This document shows positions 12,101 through 20,234 of a stretch of 20,234 nt of DNA, in pieces. Within the stretch, counting starts at the first letter, position 1, and each line of letters opens with the position of its first letter. The position numbers and the translations under genes were made by a program. This stretch comes from Cruorifilaria tuberocauda (taxonomy: Eukaryota > Nematoda > Chromadorea > Rhabditida > Onchocercidae). The notes beneath the pieces are model-generated. The model saw only the letters and a program-made list of their open reading frames with translations. It was not told the DNA's origin and made no database searches. The DNA is taken from the NCBI GenBank assembly GCA_013365365.1, contig JABVXU010000794.1, positions 1-20,234 of the forward strand. The letters are read 5' to 3'.

Positions 12101-12254
12101 ACAGTGTCTATATAAATTTCTCTCATGTAACACATTAATTAATCATTTACTGATTATGTGCACTAGATTTGAATTTTCATAGTGATTTCTTTAGGAGAGC
12201 ATGAGGAAAAATGGAAGTTCCAAAAGCAAGCGGAAAAAAGTTACGAAATTATGA
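9112..12254 (+). CDS. ddx51: DEAD-box ATP-dependent RNA helicase, DDX51/Dbp6 type (60S ribosome assembly)
   Basis: A nucleolar helicase; the family (human DDX51, yeast Dbp6) acts in 27S/28S pre-rRNA processing for the large ribosomal subunit. Eleven exons: 9112-9245, 9413-9619, 9836-9986, 10083-10255, 10434-10516, 10768-10900, 11029-11205, 11316-11429, 11500-11689, 11785-11928, 12195-12254. All phases join, giving 521 aa (human 666). Motifs in order: motif I SPTGSGKT with Lys126, TPGRL at 201-205, DEAD at 227-230, SAT at 272-274, ILIFVNS for motif IV, SSDVLSRGID at 402-411, and HRIGRTAR at 432-439. Upstream, GLHPLL and WYPVQRAVLPHL match the DDX51 pre-motif region. Motif Ia is odd: APVQNL in place of the usual PTxEL. 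The acidic N-terminus is short. The C-terminus ends in a Lys/Arg-rich tail (KSKRKK) that could serve nucleolar localisation. Metaxin-2 follows 440 nt downstream. Confidence 0.94.
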
Positions 12255-12339
12255 AATCTATACTGTAGTTCGATAATTTTTTTTTAAACCTCAAATATCA
12301 AGTTATAAACGTGGTCAATTGTTGTTGTTTTCACTGCTC

Positions 12340-12345
12340 AATAAA
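12340..12345 (+). terminator. Probable polyadenylation signal of the DDX51 helicase gene
   Basis: AATAAA, 86 nt after the stop codon at 12254. The cleavage site should lie 10-25 nt further on. It is the only canonical hexamer seen close to this stop. Confidence 0.55.
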
Positions 12346-12653
12346 TTATTCAATTACTTTGAGTGAGTAGCATTAAATTTATAACACAGCACCTGTTGAT
12401 TATGCAGATTCGCATTTTTATGCTCTTTCTAAAAAAAAGTTTTTCTAATTTTGGCTATGATAGAATGAGTAAGATGTAACTGTTACTTCTACTCATTTTG
12501 TGAAAATTCTAAATGACACTGTTACCTTTACTAGGTAATGTTTTGAGGCTTCTTTGAGTTCTATCCATCCATCGATTTCCAGATTGATAACAGATATAGA
12601 ATGATCGGTATTTTTGTGATAAAGATTCTTTCATCTTGTTATCCGTAAATCTT

Positions 12654-12668
12654 CATGAACATTTATAG
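12654..12668 (+). promoter_or_regulatory. Possible spliced-leader acceptor of metaxin-2
   Basis: AACATTTATAG ends with AG at 12667-12668, 26 nt before the ATG at 12695. The placement and T/A-rich lead-in resemble nematode trans-splice sites. Confidence 0.4.
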
Positions 12669-12694
12669 GTGATCAGGAATTAGTAGTATAAACA

Positions 12695-14201
12695 ATGACT
12701 GGGAGCTACTTCATGACCGATCTTGTTGCCGATAGTTTATCATCTGAAATTGATGTAGATTGGGATGATGCTGTGCTATACACACCGTATCATATGCAGG
12801 CCCTTCTTTATGAAGTTTGTTGACATTTTCTCAAATTTTAAAGTTTGATTATATCATAATCAATATTAGAATTCAATCACTGTTATTCTCTTAGTCTTAT
12901 AGCAATAGCCAACAGTGTTTAATTACAATAGCCTTTTGTATCTTTTTGTAGTATGCTGATTGTTTGGCCGTACGGACGTTGCTAAGAATGGCAAAGTTAC
13001 CAATTCGTTTAGAGGAGCGTCCTAATGCTGAATTCATGTCACCCACTGGAAAAGTGCCCTTCCTGAAGTTACAGTCATTTTTGATACCGGAATTTCTACC
13101 AGTTGTTGATTTTCTTGCGAAACGCGTAAGTAGATATTTTTATGCAACTGTGTTTTCGATCCAATTTTTTTTACATAGGAAAGAGTGTATTCTAAAATTT
13201 TTGATATTTGACATCCAACATTTTGTGTTTTTAAATTTAAATTATAATTCAAATTACTGCACATAATTGAACATATGATTAATTTGTTTTGCAGAATGTA
13301 AAATTATCAGTTGGTTTGACGGATGTAGAGCGAGGAGATATGCATGCGCATATGGCACTTTTCGATGATATTCTTAAAAATGTTGAGGTACCATTTTGCA
13401 ATTTTCGGGTATTCACGAAAGTTTCATTTTCATGTCGAAAGTTTCATTTTTAACTGCTGTAAGTGCTCTTTGCCTTTAACAAGGGTGTTAAAATTTTTCC
13501 ATAAGTGTACTGTGTTTATCCTTTCTAGACTCCGAAAAAATTTGTTCTTGTGAGTATTGCGAAAATTATTGCTTCTACATTAAATGCTTTTAGATGTATA
13601 TGGTATGGATGGATAAGAGGAATTATTCTCAGGTGACAAAAAATAGATATGGATCAGTCTATTTGTTTCCGTTAAATATTATTTTACCATGGACGAAACA
13701 ACGTGAAGTAAGAAATTATTTGAATGCTCTTGATTGGAAAAATAAATCACAGGAATGCGTGATGGATCTCGTGGATCGGTGTTTCAAAAGTTTGTCGTCG
13801 AAACTTGATCACAGCAAGTTAGTTTATTTTCTCAAATTTTTTTTTAAAATGTGATGCAGGAAAGAATTATGATTTTACGTTTCAAGATTCCGATTTCCAA
13901 GCGTGATATAGTATATTCTATCTGGGATAGTTATGAACACTCATGATGGTTAACTGTGCAATTAAAACTGTTCAACTCATTTCTTAAAACATCAATTTTT
14001 ACTTCATTTTTTGCTTTAAGGTATTTTTTTGGAGATTCGCCTACTGAATTAGATGCGTTAGCATTCGGTCATTTTTATACCATCTTGACAACAGAACTGC
14101 CAAACATGGAGTTGAAAAATTATCTTTGTCGATATTCGAATTTAACTGAATTCTGCCAAAGGATTGACAAAAAATATTTTGTTCCAGAAGCAAAAAAATG
14201 A
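12695..14201 (+). CDS. mtx-2: Metaxin-2, mitochondrial outer-membrane assembly (SAM-associated) protein
   Basis: Metaxin-2 pairs with metaxin-1 on the cytosolic face of the mitochondrial outer membrane, helps insert beta-barrel proteins through the SAM complex, and in C. elegans links mitochondria to axonal transport. Five exons: 12695-12814, 12952-13125, 13295-13387, 13594-13817, 14021-14201. They splice in phase to 263 aa, the same length as human MTX2. The GST-like thioredoxin fold is marked by NAEFMSPTGKVPFL at residues 65-78. The middle has RYGSVYLFPLNIILPW, aligned with the human RYGSPYPWPLNHIL block. The helical GST-C part ends with the family signature PTELDALAFGHFYTILTTEL at 211-230, then a YSNLTEFCQRI stretch. 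No transmembrane segment is seen, as expected for metaxin-2, which is held by its partner. The first exons could include a few alternative residues, since a second in-frame Met lies at position 7. Confidence 0.96.
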
Positions 14202-14237
14202 ACAAGAATTTCCAATTATACTTGTATTTGTTGTTTT

Positions 14238-14243
14238 AATAAA
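14238..14243 (+). terminator. Probable polyadenylation signal of metaxin-2
   Basis: AATAAA 37 nt after the metaxin-2 stop codon at 14201. The spacing is normal for a short nematode 3' UTR. Confidence 0.6.
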
Positions 14244-14303
14244 TAGTTCAAGAAAGCTGTAGCGTACACTAACGAAGTTAAGCAGTGGAATGCAAATTTC
14301 AAA

Positions 14304-14309
14304 TTTATT
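14304..14309 (-). terminator. Probable polyadenylation signal of the cuticlin-like gene
   Basis: AATAAA on the minus strand, about 190 nt after the stop codon at 14503-14501. It is the first canonical hexamer downstream of that stop. Confidence 0.45.
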
Positions 14310-14500
14310 CGAATTTATCGCTAAATAGCATCAGTAGCGTTAACAGTCATTCAATAATCAGTCTAGAGTGATAAGATGCAAATTATTAAGTCTAATCGTT
14401 AGAATCAATTTAGTACAAAGTACTGTTTTTAAATTACCAGCATTAGTAGATAGATTTTATCTTTCAATATACAAAAAATACTGCTATCGAGCTAATATTT

Positions 14501-17500
14501 TCATCGTTTACGCTGAGATCGATAAATTGATAAACCAAAACCACCCGCAACCGTTATCGTGGCTAAATATGCCGTTGTTAAGGCAGCAAACGTTCCAGCA
14601 AAAAATTTCTTATCAGCACAAATTTCATCAGAAATCTTTAATGTTTTCTCGTTCATATCTGAAATTATTCAATTTGCTTCCAATACATATTTTTTACTCG
14701 AAATGAATCATTAATACAAATTTAGCAATTAATGTGAGCTTGAAGAAAGGAATTTAAATAAAAATTATCATGAAAAATTCAACTGATTCCTTTTACTTGA
14801 ATCATATTTTCTCTTTTGTTTTGTTTTGATTTGTTTAAAATTCTTAAAAGTACTACAAATATGATTAATATTATTTACTCTGAAGAAGAAAAAGTAAAAG
14901 AAAGAGATACTTTGATATGATAAAGTACGAACTGGTTGATCAATTATATAAAGCTTATGATGTACTAAATTATCCGTTGAATAAATTTCAGTATTCATTT
15001 CTTTTTCCACTGATCGTCTTATTCGCTTAGAACAATTCTGTAATGTTAATTTATGAATTTCATACTGGAATAAAGTGAAATATGAAGAATGAGTTCATGA
15101 ACTTGATGAAATTAATTCATTAATTTATGAACTACAGTAGATCTAGTACATTTCATTTACAATGTTATTTTCACTTATAATAAAGTAAAGAATAATTGAT
15201 ATATGATATATTTGAGATATGGAAATATGGGATTTTATGACTGAATACCCAAAAGATTATTTATAATTTAAGTAAAAGGTTAAACTATTACGAAATTAAT
15301 AAGAAAAGATTCGTTATTTCTATGAAAATAAGAACTGTTAAATTAAATTTTAATTATAATTAAAATATAATGCATTCATAGAATATTAAGTAAAGTTAAT
15401 AACTATGAATATAATTTAAATAATTTCGTATGAAAGTTTAAATAATGATAATCATTAAAGGTAAAGTTTACTAGCTGTTTAGGACATAAATAATCAGTAT
15501 TATTGCTGATAATTAATTGATCGAATTTTCGTAAACATGTCGTAACTGCACATGATATCCATACTTCATTAGCATCCGGAAATTTAAATGCTAATCCATC
15601 GGCAAATGCCTAAAAAGCAATCATTGATTTTTGTCATCACAACATAATAATTATCATGCAAAATAATATTTAAACTAACAGAACTCATATTAATACCACT
15701 CAAATCACCAATAGTAAAAGGTAAAATAAAACTTTAAGTTCAACACCATAAGGTTTGATTGAATCCAAAAAAAGTAACAAACCAATTTAAAATCTATTTA
15801 AAAAAAAAACCAATAAAAAACATTCCGGTGAAATTTCATTAATGAAAATTTTAAAAAGATAATTTTTTTTTTATTACTTATTACTTAATTCATTGCTTAA
15901 TCGATTAATAAATAATTAATTTCGTTTTTTTTAAATGAGTAATTTTTATTTTGTTAAATTTAAAGAGAGAGAGGGAGAGAAAAAGAAAGAAAGAAAGAAT
16001 GATATTTGAATTTTGTTCCAATTTTTCCTCTTCTCGTTTCCTTCTTATCTTTTTGATATTCTCTATCGTTTTTTTTATCAATCAATTTTTTTTTCCACCT
16101 CTCTTTATTTTTCTTTTTATGCTAAGTCAATTCGAGAATACAAGATAATTGACAAGAATGCCCTTGAAAATCATATCCTATCACATATTTAAATTTTTCT
16201 CAAGGAACAAATCATACATTAGCCTTCAATTGTCTACATGAAATTTGCATATTTGAACTTAAATTCGAAATATATATAATATATGAATAACTTTAAACAT
16301 TTATTCGAAAGTAATTAACAATATTACCGAGGAATTAATCGAGGATTGTTTTAGAGTATAACTGGAAGTAATCAAAAATGCGCATGAAACATAACTTTGG
16401 AATTGATTGGGAATGTGATTAAAGGTATGATTGGAATTTGACATTACTTACAAATAATATGAATCATCCATTTTCTGATCTGTTTTTTCGTTCGTTAAAT
16501 AATCTCTTCTTCTATTCCATTTTTTTTTAATTTTTCTTTTTAATATTATCCAGTTTATTATTTCTTTTTGTCGCTTCTTATAACAAATAAGCAACTGATA
16601 TAAGTAAGTATTAATACCTTATGGTTATTCTCTGGATACTGTACATTGGATACGATAACAGAATCCAAAGTGCAACCATTTTCGATTATTTTCATCTTAC
16701 GGCCATCTTCTGCTTCTACCGAACATTCCTTTATCCATATACCGTAAATTCCTGTAAAAAATTGATTAATTTAAAAATTCTAAATAAAGCACTTTATTAA
16801 TCATTCGTACCTATTATTACTCCATAACCTATTTATTCGTTAATTATGCTATTTGAAAAAAATTAACCTGGTTTAGAGTTCAAATGCCAAATGTACATTA
16901 ATGGATCACCAACAGAAACTAATCGTGCCGGTTCAATACTAGGATCCGGTACACGTCCTTGAACAATCGTGAGATTTATCATTGGTATATCAGCTATTCC
17001 ATTAATTGTACCACGTGTATTCATTTCTCTAGAAATATTACAGCATTGTTAAATATTAAGAGTTTAAAAAAGAATAGCTAATTTAAATTTTCGAATCAAA
17101 TCTTTACCTATCGAAAAAGAAGTTAATAATTTAATTTAATATTTCAGTATAAAGAGTATATTTTCGCTTCTTTTTTTCTTGATCAATTTGTACAATTTTT
17201 GACCTTTCATGACCTTTATTGATTATCAATTAAAGAATTTCCTCAATTTTATTTCAAATTGATAATAATAATTATGAATGGAAAATTATCACTACATTAC
17301 TACATTATCACTCTTTGCTATAATTTATCAGTCAACGAGAAACATTTATCATTTTTCTTAAGAGAATAAAAGTATAAAAAGGAATTTGTTAATCTCTTTC
17401 TCTTTATTTCCATTATTATCATGAAATGATAAAACTGATAAGTGATAAGAATAACGATAGTTAATGCTGATAAGAATAATTGATAATTAACATACGCTAT

Positions 17501-20234
17501 AAAATGAAATTTGGTTGCAACTTTGAAGGATTGCTGCTGGAAAATGCAATGTACCGCAAATGAACGATCATCGGCAGTTACAAAATTTGGATGAAAACTG
17601 AAGACGAATACCACAAATATTTCAACTTCTTTTGTTTCAGACTAAAATTTCAATAATTTTTTTTTCTCTAAGTGAAATATATCGCATTTAATTTATTTCA
17701 AATAAATTAATAAATGTAAGTAAGAAAAATATTTTATTGCAAAATTAACTAAGGTACATATAAAATGTGATTATTGATAATGATAATTCGTTTGAAAAGA
17801 AAAAAAAAAGAGTTGAATGATAAGAAATCGAAATCGTATTAAAATTAATCAATTCTCATACAATGAATTTTAAACATCCAATAATTTATCATGTATTTAT
17901 TATCGTATATCAATTTGACATGCATGACCTGATTGATACCGTATCAATCATGCATACAGTAATATAGATTAGATAGAGATGATACAGGAAATTGAAAATT
18001 TTTTTCCAAGTTTTTAAAAATTGTCAATTAACTTTTTGTCAGACAATCTTTTTTTTTTGTAGAAACAATCATGTTCTACATGGGAAAGAGCAAATAATTA
18101 AGATAATTATTTATAACGTTTAGTTCTGGTGAAAAAAAAAATTTTAATTTCAAATAATTTGAAAAGTTTTGTAGCATTTAAAAGGATAAATTTGAAGTAA
18201 TTTGTAATTGCTTTTTAAATAAAATGTAAATTAAAATTTGTTATCCATTTACATTTACATTTTATATAGATTATTCGAGTTTAAAATAATTAAAGTAGAG
18301 GAGAGGAAAATTTTAAAAAGCAGTAAGTGCATGGAGTTGAATACATAAAAGAACAAACTCTTGCATTATCTTTATCTTTGAAAGTTAGTGTAAAAATCAA
18401 AGATGACTTTTATTATAAGGAATACCAAGATTTAATAGTTGGTATTAGGTTGAATTACTTGAATAGTTGAGAGTTATCACTATTTTGCTATACTTAGGTC
18501 GCTTTAGTTACGATGTAGTATGGATATAGATGTTAAGATTGATAATTTAAATGAGAGTTTATTAATTTAAAAAAAATAATGGAAAACATGCAATAAATTG
18601 AAATAACTAAAAATGCATGCAAAAAAAAACAATAGCAATAAGCATTAGCATGTGAGGTAAATGAAATTAATGAAAAGAGATGAAAAGAAATTTGAGAAAT
18701 TTTACGAATTCCGTAAAAGATTTGAAATTTTTCAAAAAAAAGAGTTCGATAGTATTTAGTCAAATTTGTTCATTTATATATTAAAGTGAAAATAAATGAT
18801 TTTGGAGTGAAGGAATGGAGAAAATAAGAAAGAGAAAGAAGGAGAGAGAAAGGGAAAAAAGAAAAACGTGATAACCTAGTTTCAATTCTTGATTAATCTT
18901 CAAATAAGAATAATAACCTTGACTCTAATAAAAAAAAAAAAAAAAGAAGAACAATTGCCTTCATGATTTCTTTTTTTCTTCTTAACTTCATTCAGTTGAT
19001 TTATTTCATTCAACTTGCTTCAATTATTCAAATTCAAGTCATTTAGCTGATTAAAGTTTAGTTTATTAGTAATTTTGATGAAATATAAAACTTGGCCAAA
19101 ATCGTGCTACTAAGTTAGTAATACAGAATGAAGCAATAAGTTAATCGATTAATGTATCCGCATATTTCATTATTAATATAGACTTATCAGTGATAACCTC
19201 ATCAATACTTATCAGAAGCTTTATCAAGGAAGTACTAGTTAATTGATCTCTTACCACTTATCTCATTACTCTTAATTAGAATTTTTTTACCTGTTATGAA
19301 TATGCTAATTAAAAAAGCAGGCAATCTTTGCATTAAAAAAAATAGCAATTGTATTATTATTTTCAGATTATTAACTCATTTACGAGAAGATGAAAAGAGA
19401 AAATGGATTAAATTTTCATTTGGAAATAACAGTAAGTATAAGTAATTATAATAGTAGGTATAAGTAAGTAATTATAATAGTAAGTATAAGTAATTATAAT
19501 AGTAGATATAAGTAAGTAAGTAATTATAATAGTAAGTATAAGTAAGTAATTCTTTAAAATCTCCTTTTCTCTTTATCTATTACGACTAATCTAATTTAAT
19601 TATTCAATTCTCTTTAAAATTATTAACTTCATTTAATCATTTTAAGATATCAGTAATGATGAAACATTAACCTTTCGTTTTATTTGAAGCTAACAAACAA
19701 TATTTTTAATATCAATGTAATAGAAATTGCCTTATCATGAAGGATTTGATAAATTGCTTATCATATCAGTCAAAGTGATAAACTAATAGCTTACATTCCT
19801 TCGTAACACTAAACCACATTGAGCAATACGATTTAATGGAATTGATAGCGACGGCGTCGTAGTATTTTGACTATGCGAATAGATCGCCGCACAACCATTC
19901 GTCCGTCGCCAATTCTTGATAAAAACAACACCCTCAAATAATTCCTCGGTGGAACCTTCGATCGTTATATTCTCTGGTCCACATATTGCTTGAGGCATTC
20001 CTATCAGTTGCTTATCAATATTTTTTTGAGTATATATGAGAAATCAGTTTAAAAACCTTTTTTTGAACTTGAAAAAATATTAATTAATTTCAACAGATAG
20101 AAGGAAAAATTTTATATGAGATATAGTTTTAAGAATAAATTTTCATTTAATATCTAAAAATTGAAATAGGAATACAAAAGCACTGATAAAGCTAACCTAT
20201 CAATTTATTATTAATTGTCTTCGCTGTAACAGAC
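14501..20234 (-). CDS. ZP-domain cuticlin-like membrane precursor, 5' end beyond window
   Basis: A zona pellucida domain protein of the nematode cuticlin-like family: made by epidermis or other epithelia, cleaved outside the membrane and polymerised into cuticle or apical matrix. Exons on the minus strand: (20234)-20197, 20000-19795, 17641-17496, 17028-16868, 16751-16618, 15609-15472, 15037-14911, 14658-14501. Every phase joins; 368 residues are visible. The ZP-N part starts NNKLIGMPQAICGPE, with LFEGVVFIKNW and RIAQCGLVLRR following; then VFSFHPNFVTADDRSFAVHC ends ZP-N. The ZP-C part has VGDPLMYIWHL, a YGIWIKECSVEAEDG stretch, NGCTLDS and KAFADGLAFKFPDANEVWIS. After the ZP domain comes KRIRRS, a furin-type site (Arg-Arg at 15019-15014). 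About 60 residues later there is a hydrophobic span of some 25 residues (FFAGTFAALTTAYLATITVAG), then a basic tail, YRSQRKR. The signal peptide must lie in an exon to the right. The exact cuticlin subtype is not assigned. Confidence 0.9.
15014..15028 (-). other. Furin-type cleavage site codons in the cuticlin-like gene
   Basis: The codons for KRIRR, followed by Ser, lie at the start of the second-last exon, just after the ZP domain and before the transmembrane segment. This is where the consensus furin cleavage site of ZP proteins is expected; cutting here would free the ZP domain from its membrane tail for polymerisation. Confidence 0.7.
15610..16617 (-). other. Intron of 1008 nt in the cuticlin-like gene
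   Basis: It runs from donor GTATTAA (16617) to acceptor TTTTTAG (15610). It is AT-rich, with a 38-nt pure purine run at 15962-15999 followed by a T/C-rich stretch to about 16110. I see no nested gene on either strand. Confidence 0.75.
15962..15999 (+). repeat. Pure purine (GAGA/GAAA) tract
   Basis: 38 nt of A and G only, starting with GA steps and ending with four GAAA units. It is followed by a T/C-rich stretch to about 16110, so the strand bias flips sharply. It lies in an intron of the cuticlin-like gene. Confidence 0.7.
17286..17486. promoter_or_regulatory. Cluster of ten GATA-type sites in a cuticlin-gene intron
   Basis: Five TTATC (17286, 17305, 17325, 17346, 17416) and five GATAA (17428, 17437, 17444, 17469, 17482) occur in 201 nt, ending 10 nt from an exon. 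At this base composition about one would be expected. GATA factors of the ELT type drive epidermal cuticle genes in C. elegans, so an intronic enhancer is a reasonable inference. Confidence 0.4.
18826..18866 (+). repeat. Pure purine (GA-rich) tract
   Basis: 41 nt of only A and G, built on GAAA and GAGA steps. In the cuticlin pre-mRNA sense it is a long pyrimidine tract inside an intron. It is low-complexity sequence with no further meaning that I can support. Confidence 0.7.
19431..19550 (+). repeat. Tandem repeat of GTAAGTATAAGTAATTATAATA-like units
   Basis: About four to five imperfect units of 24-32 nt built from three words, GTAAGT, ATAAGTA and ATTATAATAGTA, with small expansions of the GTAA step between copies. 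It lies within the longest cuticlin-gene intron. The GTAAGT words match the 5' splice consensus only on the strand opposite to the gene. Confidence 0.85.
19732..19781. promoter_or_regulatory. Group of four GATA-type sites beside a cuticlin exon
   Basis: TTATC at 19732 and 19758 and GATAA at 19748 and 19777 lie within 50 nt of intron, 14 nt from the exon end at 19795. A further five sites lie at 19184-19262. The density suggests GATA-factor binding but has not been tested. Confidence 0.3.

Larger units (their letters stand above)
12255..12694 (+). other. Intercistronic stretch between the DDX51 helicase gene and metaxin-2
   Basis: 440 nt with the helicase 3' UTR (AATAAA at 12340), then AT-rich DNA up to the metaxin-2 leader. 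Two similar phrases built on GTAACTGTTACTT and ACACTGTTACCTTTACT lie near 12470-12530. I see no gene or RNA in it. Confidence 0.55.
14202..14500. other. Tail-to-tail gap between metaxin-2 and the cuticlin-like gene
   Basis: About 300 nt shared by two converging 3' UTRs. It holds the metaxin-2 AATAAA on the plus strand and an AATAAA for the opposite gene on the minus strand at 14309-14304. Nothing else is seen. The 3' UTRs need not overlap if both signals are used. Confidence 0.6.
17642..19794 (-). other. Intron of 2153 nt in the cuticlin-like gene
   Basis: The longest intron in the window, from donor GTAAGC at 19794 to acceptor ATTTTAG at 17642. It holds a tandem repeat (19431-19550), a purine run (18826-18866), an A-run at 18930-18945 and GATA-type site clusters. 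No coding exon or RNA gene was found on either strand. Confidence 0.75.

Noticed and set aside
14368..14706. 112-codon plus-strand open frame after metaxin-2
   Set aside because: It is the antisense shadow of the last cuticlin exon (14501-14658), which encodes the transmembrane span and fits in phase with the rest of the gene.
15951..16148. 65-codon plus-strand open frame starting in the purine tract
   Set aside because: Its Arg/Lys/Glu then Phe/Ser runs are just translation of the purine and pyrimidine tracts.
18938..18983. Possible hairpin formed by AAGAAGAA and TTCTTCTT
   Set aside because: Only eight paired bases of low-complexity A/G and T/C sequence with a 24-nt loop; it is expected by chance among such tracts.
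19431..19550. Array of GTAAGT as splice donors or as a CRISPR-like array
   Set aside because: The host gene is on the other strand, the units have no unique spacers, and the setting is a nematode intron.

Overview
This is nuclear DNA of a parasitic nematode, most likely a filarial (clade III, Onchocercidae-type) worm. Coding sequence is split into many exons whose introns end in TTTCAG, TTTTAG or TTTAAG. Noncoding DNA is very AT-rich (roughly 75-80% by eye) while exons are clearly richer in G+C. Splice-acceptor-like sites that could receive a spliced leader lie just upstream of the start codons, and the last gene is a ZP-domain cuticlin. The genus and species cannot be fixed from sequence alone.

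Layout, left to right. (1) 548-2577, minus: a GALK2-type GHMP sugar kinase, six exons visible, 3' end outside the window. (2) 2578-5370: a divergent intergenic region. On its plus strand, about 2932-3960, it carries several short G+C-raised open stretches that look like an unrecognised, probably decayed gene. (3) 5371-8780, plus: nucleoporin Nup54, 11 exons, 492 aa. (4) 9112-12254, plus: DDX51/Dbp6-type DEAD-box RNA helicase, 11 exons, 521 aa. (5) 12695-14201, plus: metaxin-2, 5 exons, 263 aa, the same length as human MTX2. (6) 14501 to past the right edge, minus: a ZP-domain cuticlin-like protein with a dibasic cleavage site, a transmembrane segment and a short basic tail. Eight exons are visible, the 5' end is outside, and introns reach 2.15 kb.

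The exon models were built by hand. In each gene all the exon phases join without a stop, and the spliced proteins run through the known family motifs in order, so the five gene calls are strong even though single splice sites are predictions. The three plus-strand genes follow each other at 331 and 440 nt, each with an acceptor-like site just before its ATG, so they may be an operon of housekeeping genes (nuclear pore, ribosome assembly, mitochondrial outer membrane). The cuticlin introns hold dense clusters of GATA-type sites, which fits epidermal expression.

I found no new multi-gene system, CRISPR array, transposon with coding capacity or RNA gene. The items most worth following up are the cryptic coding stretch upstream of Nup54, the degenerate motif Ia in the helicase, and the GATA clusters.
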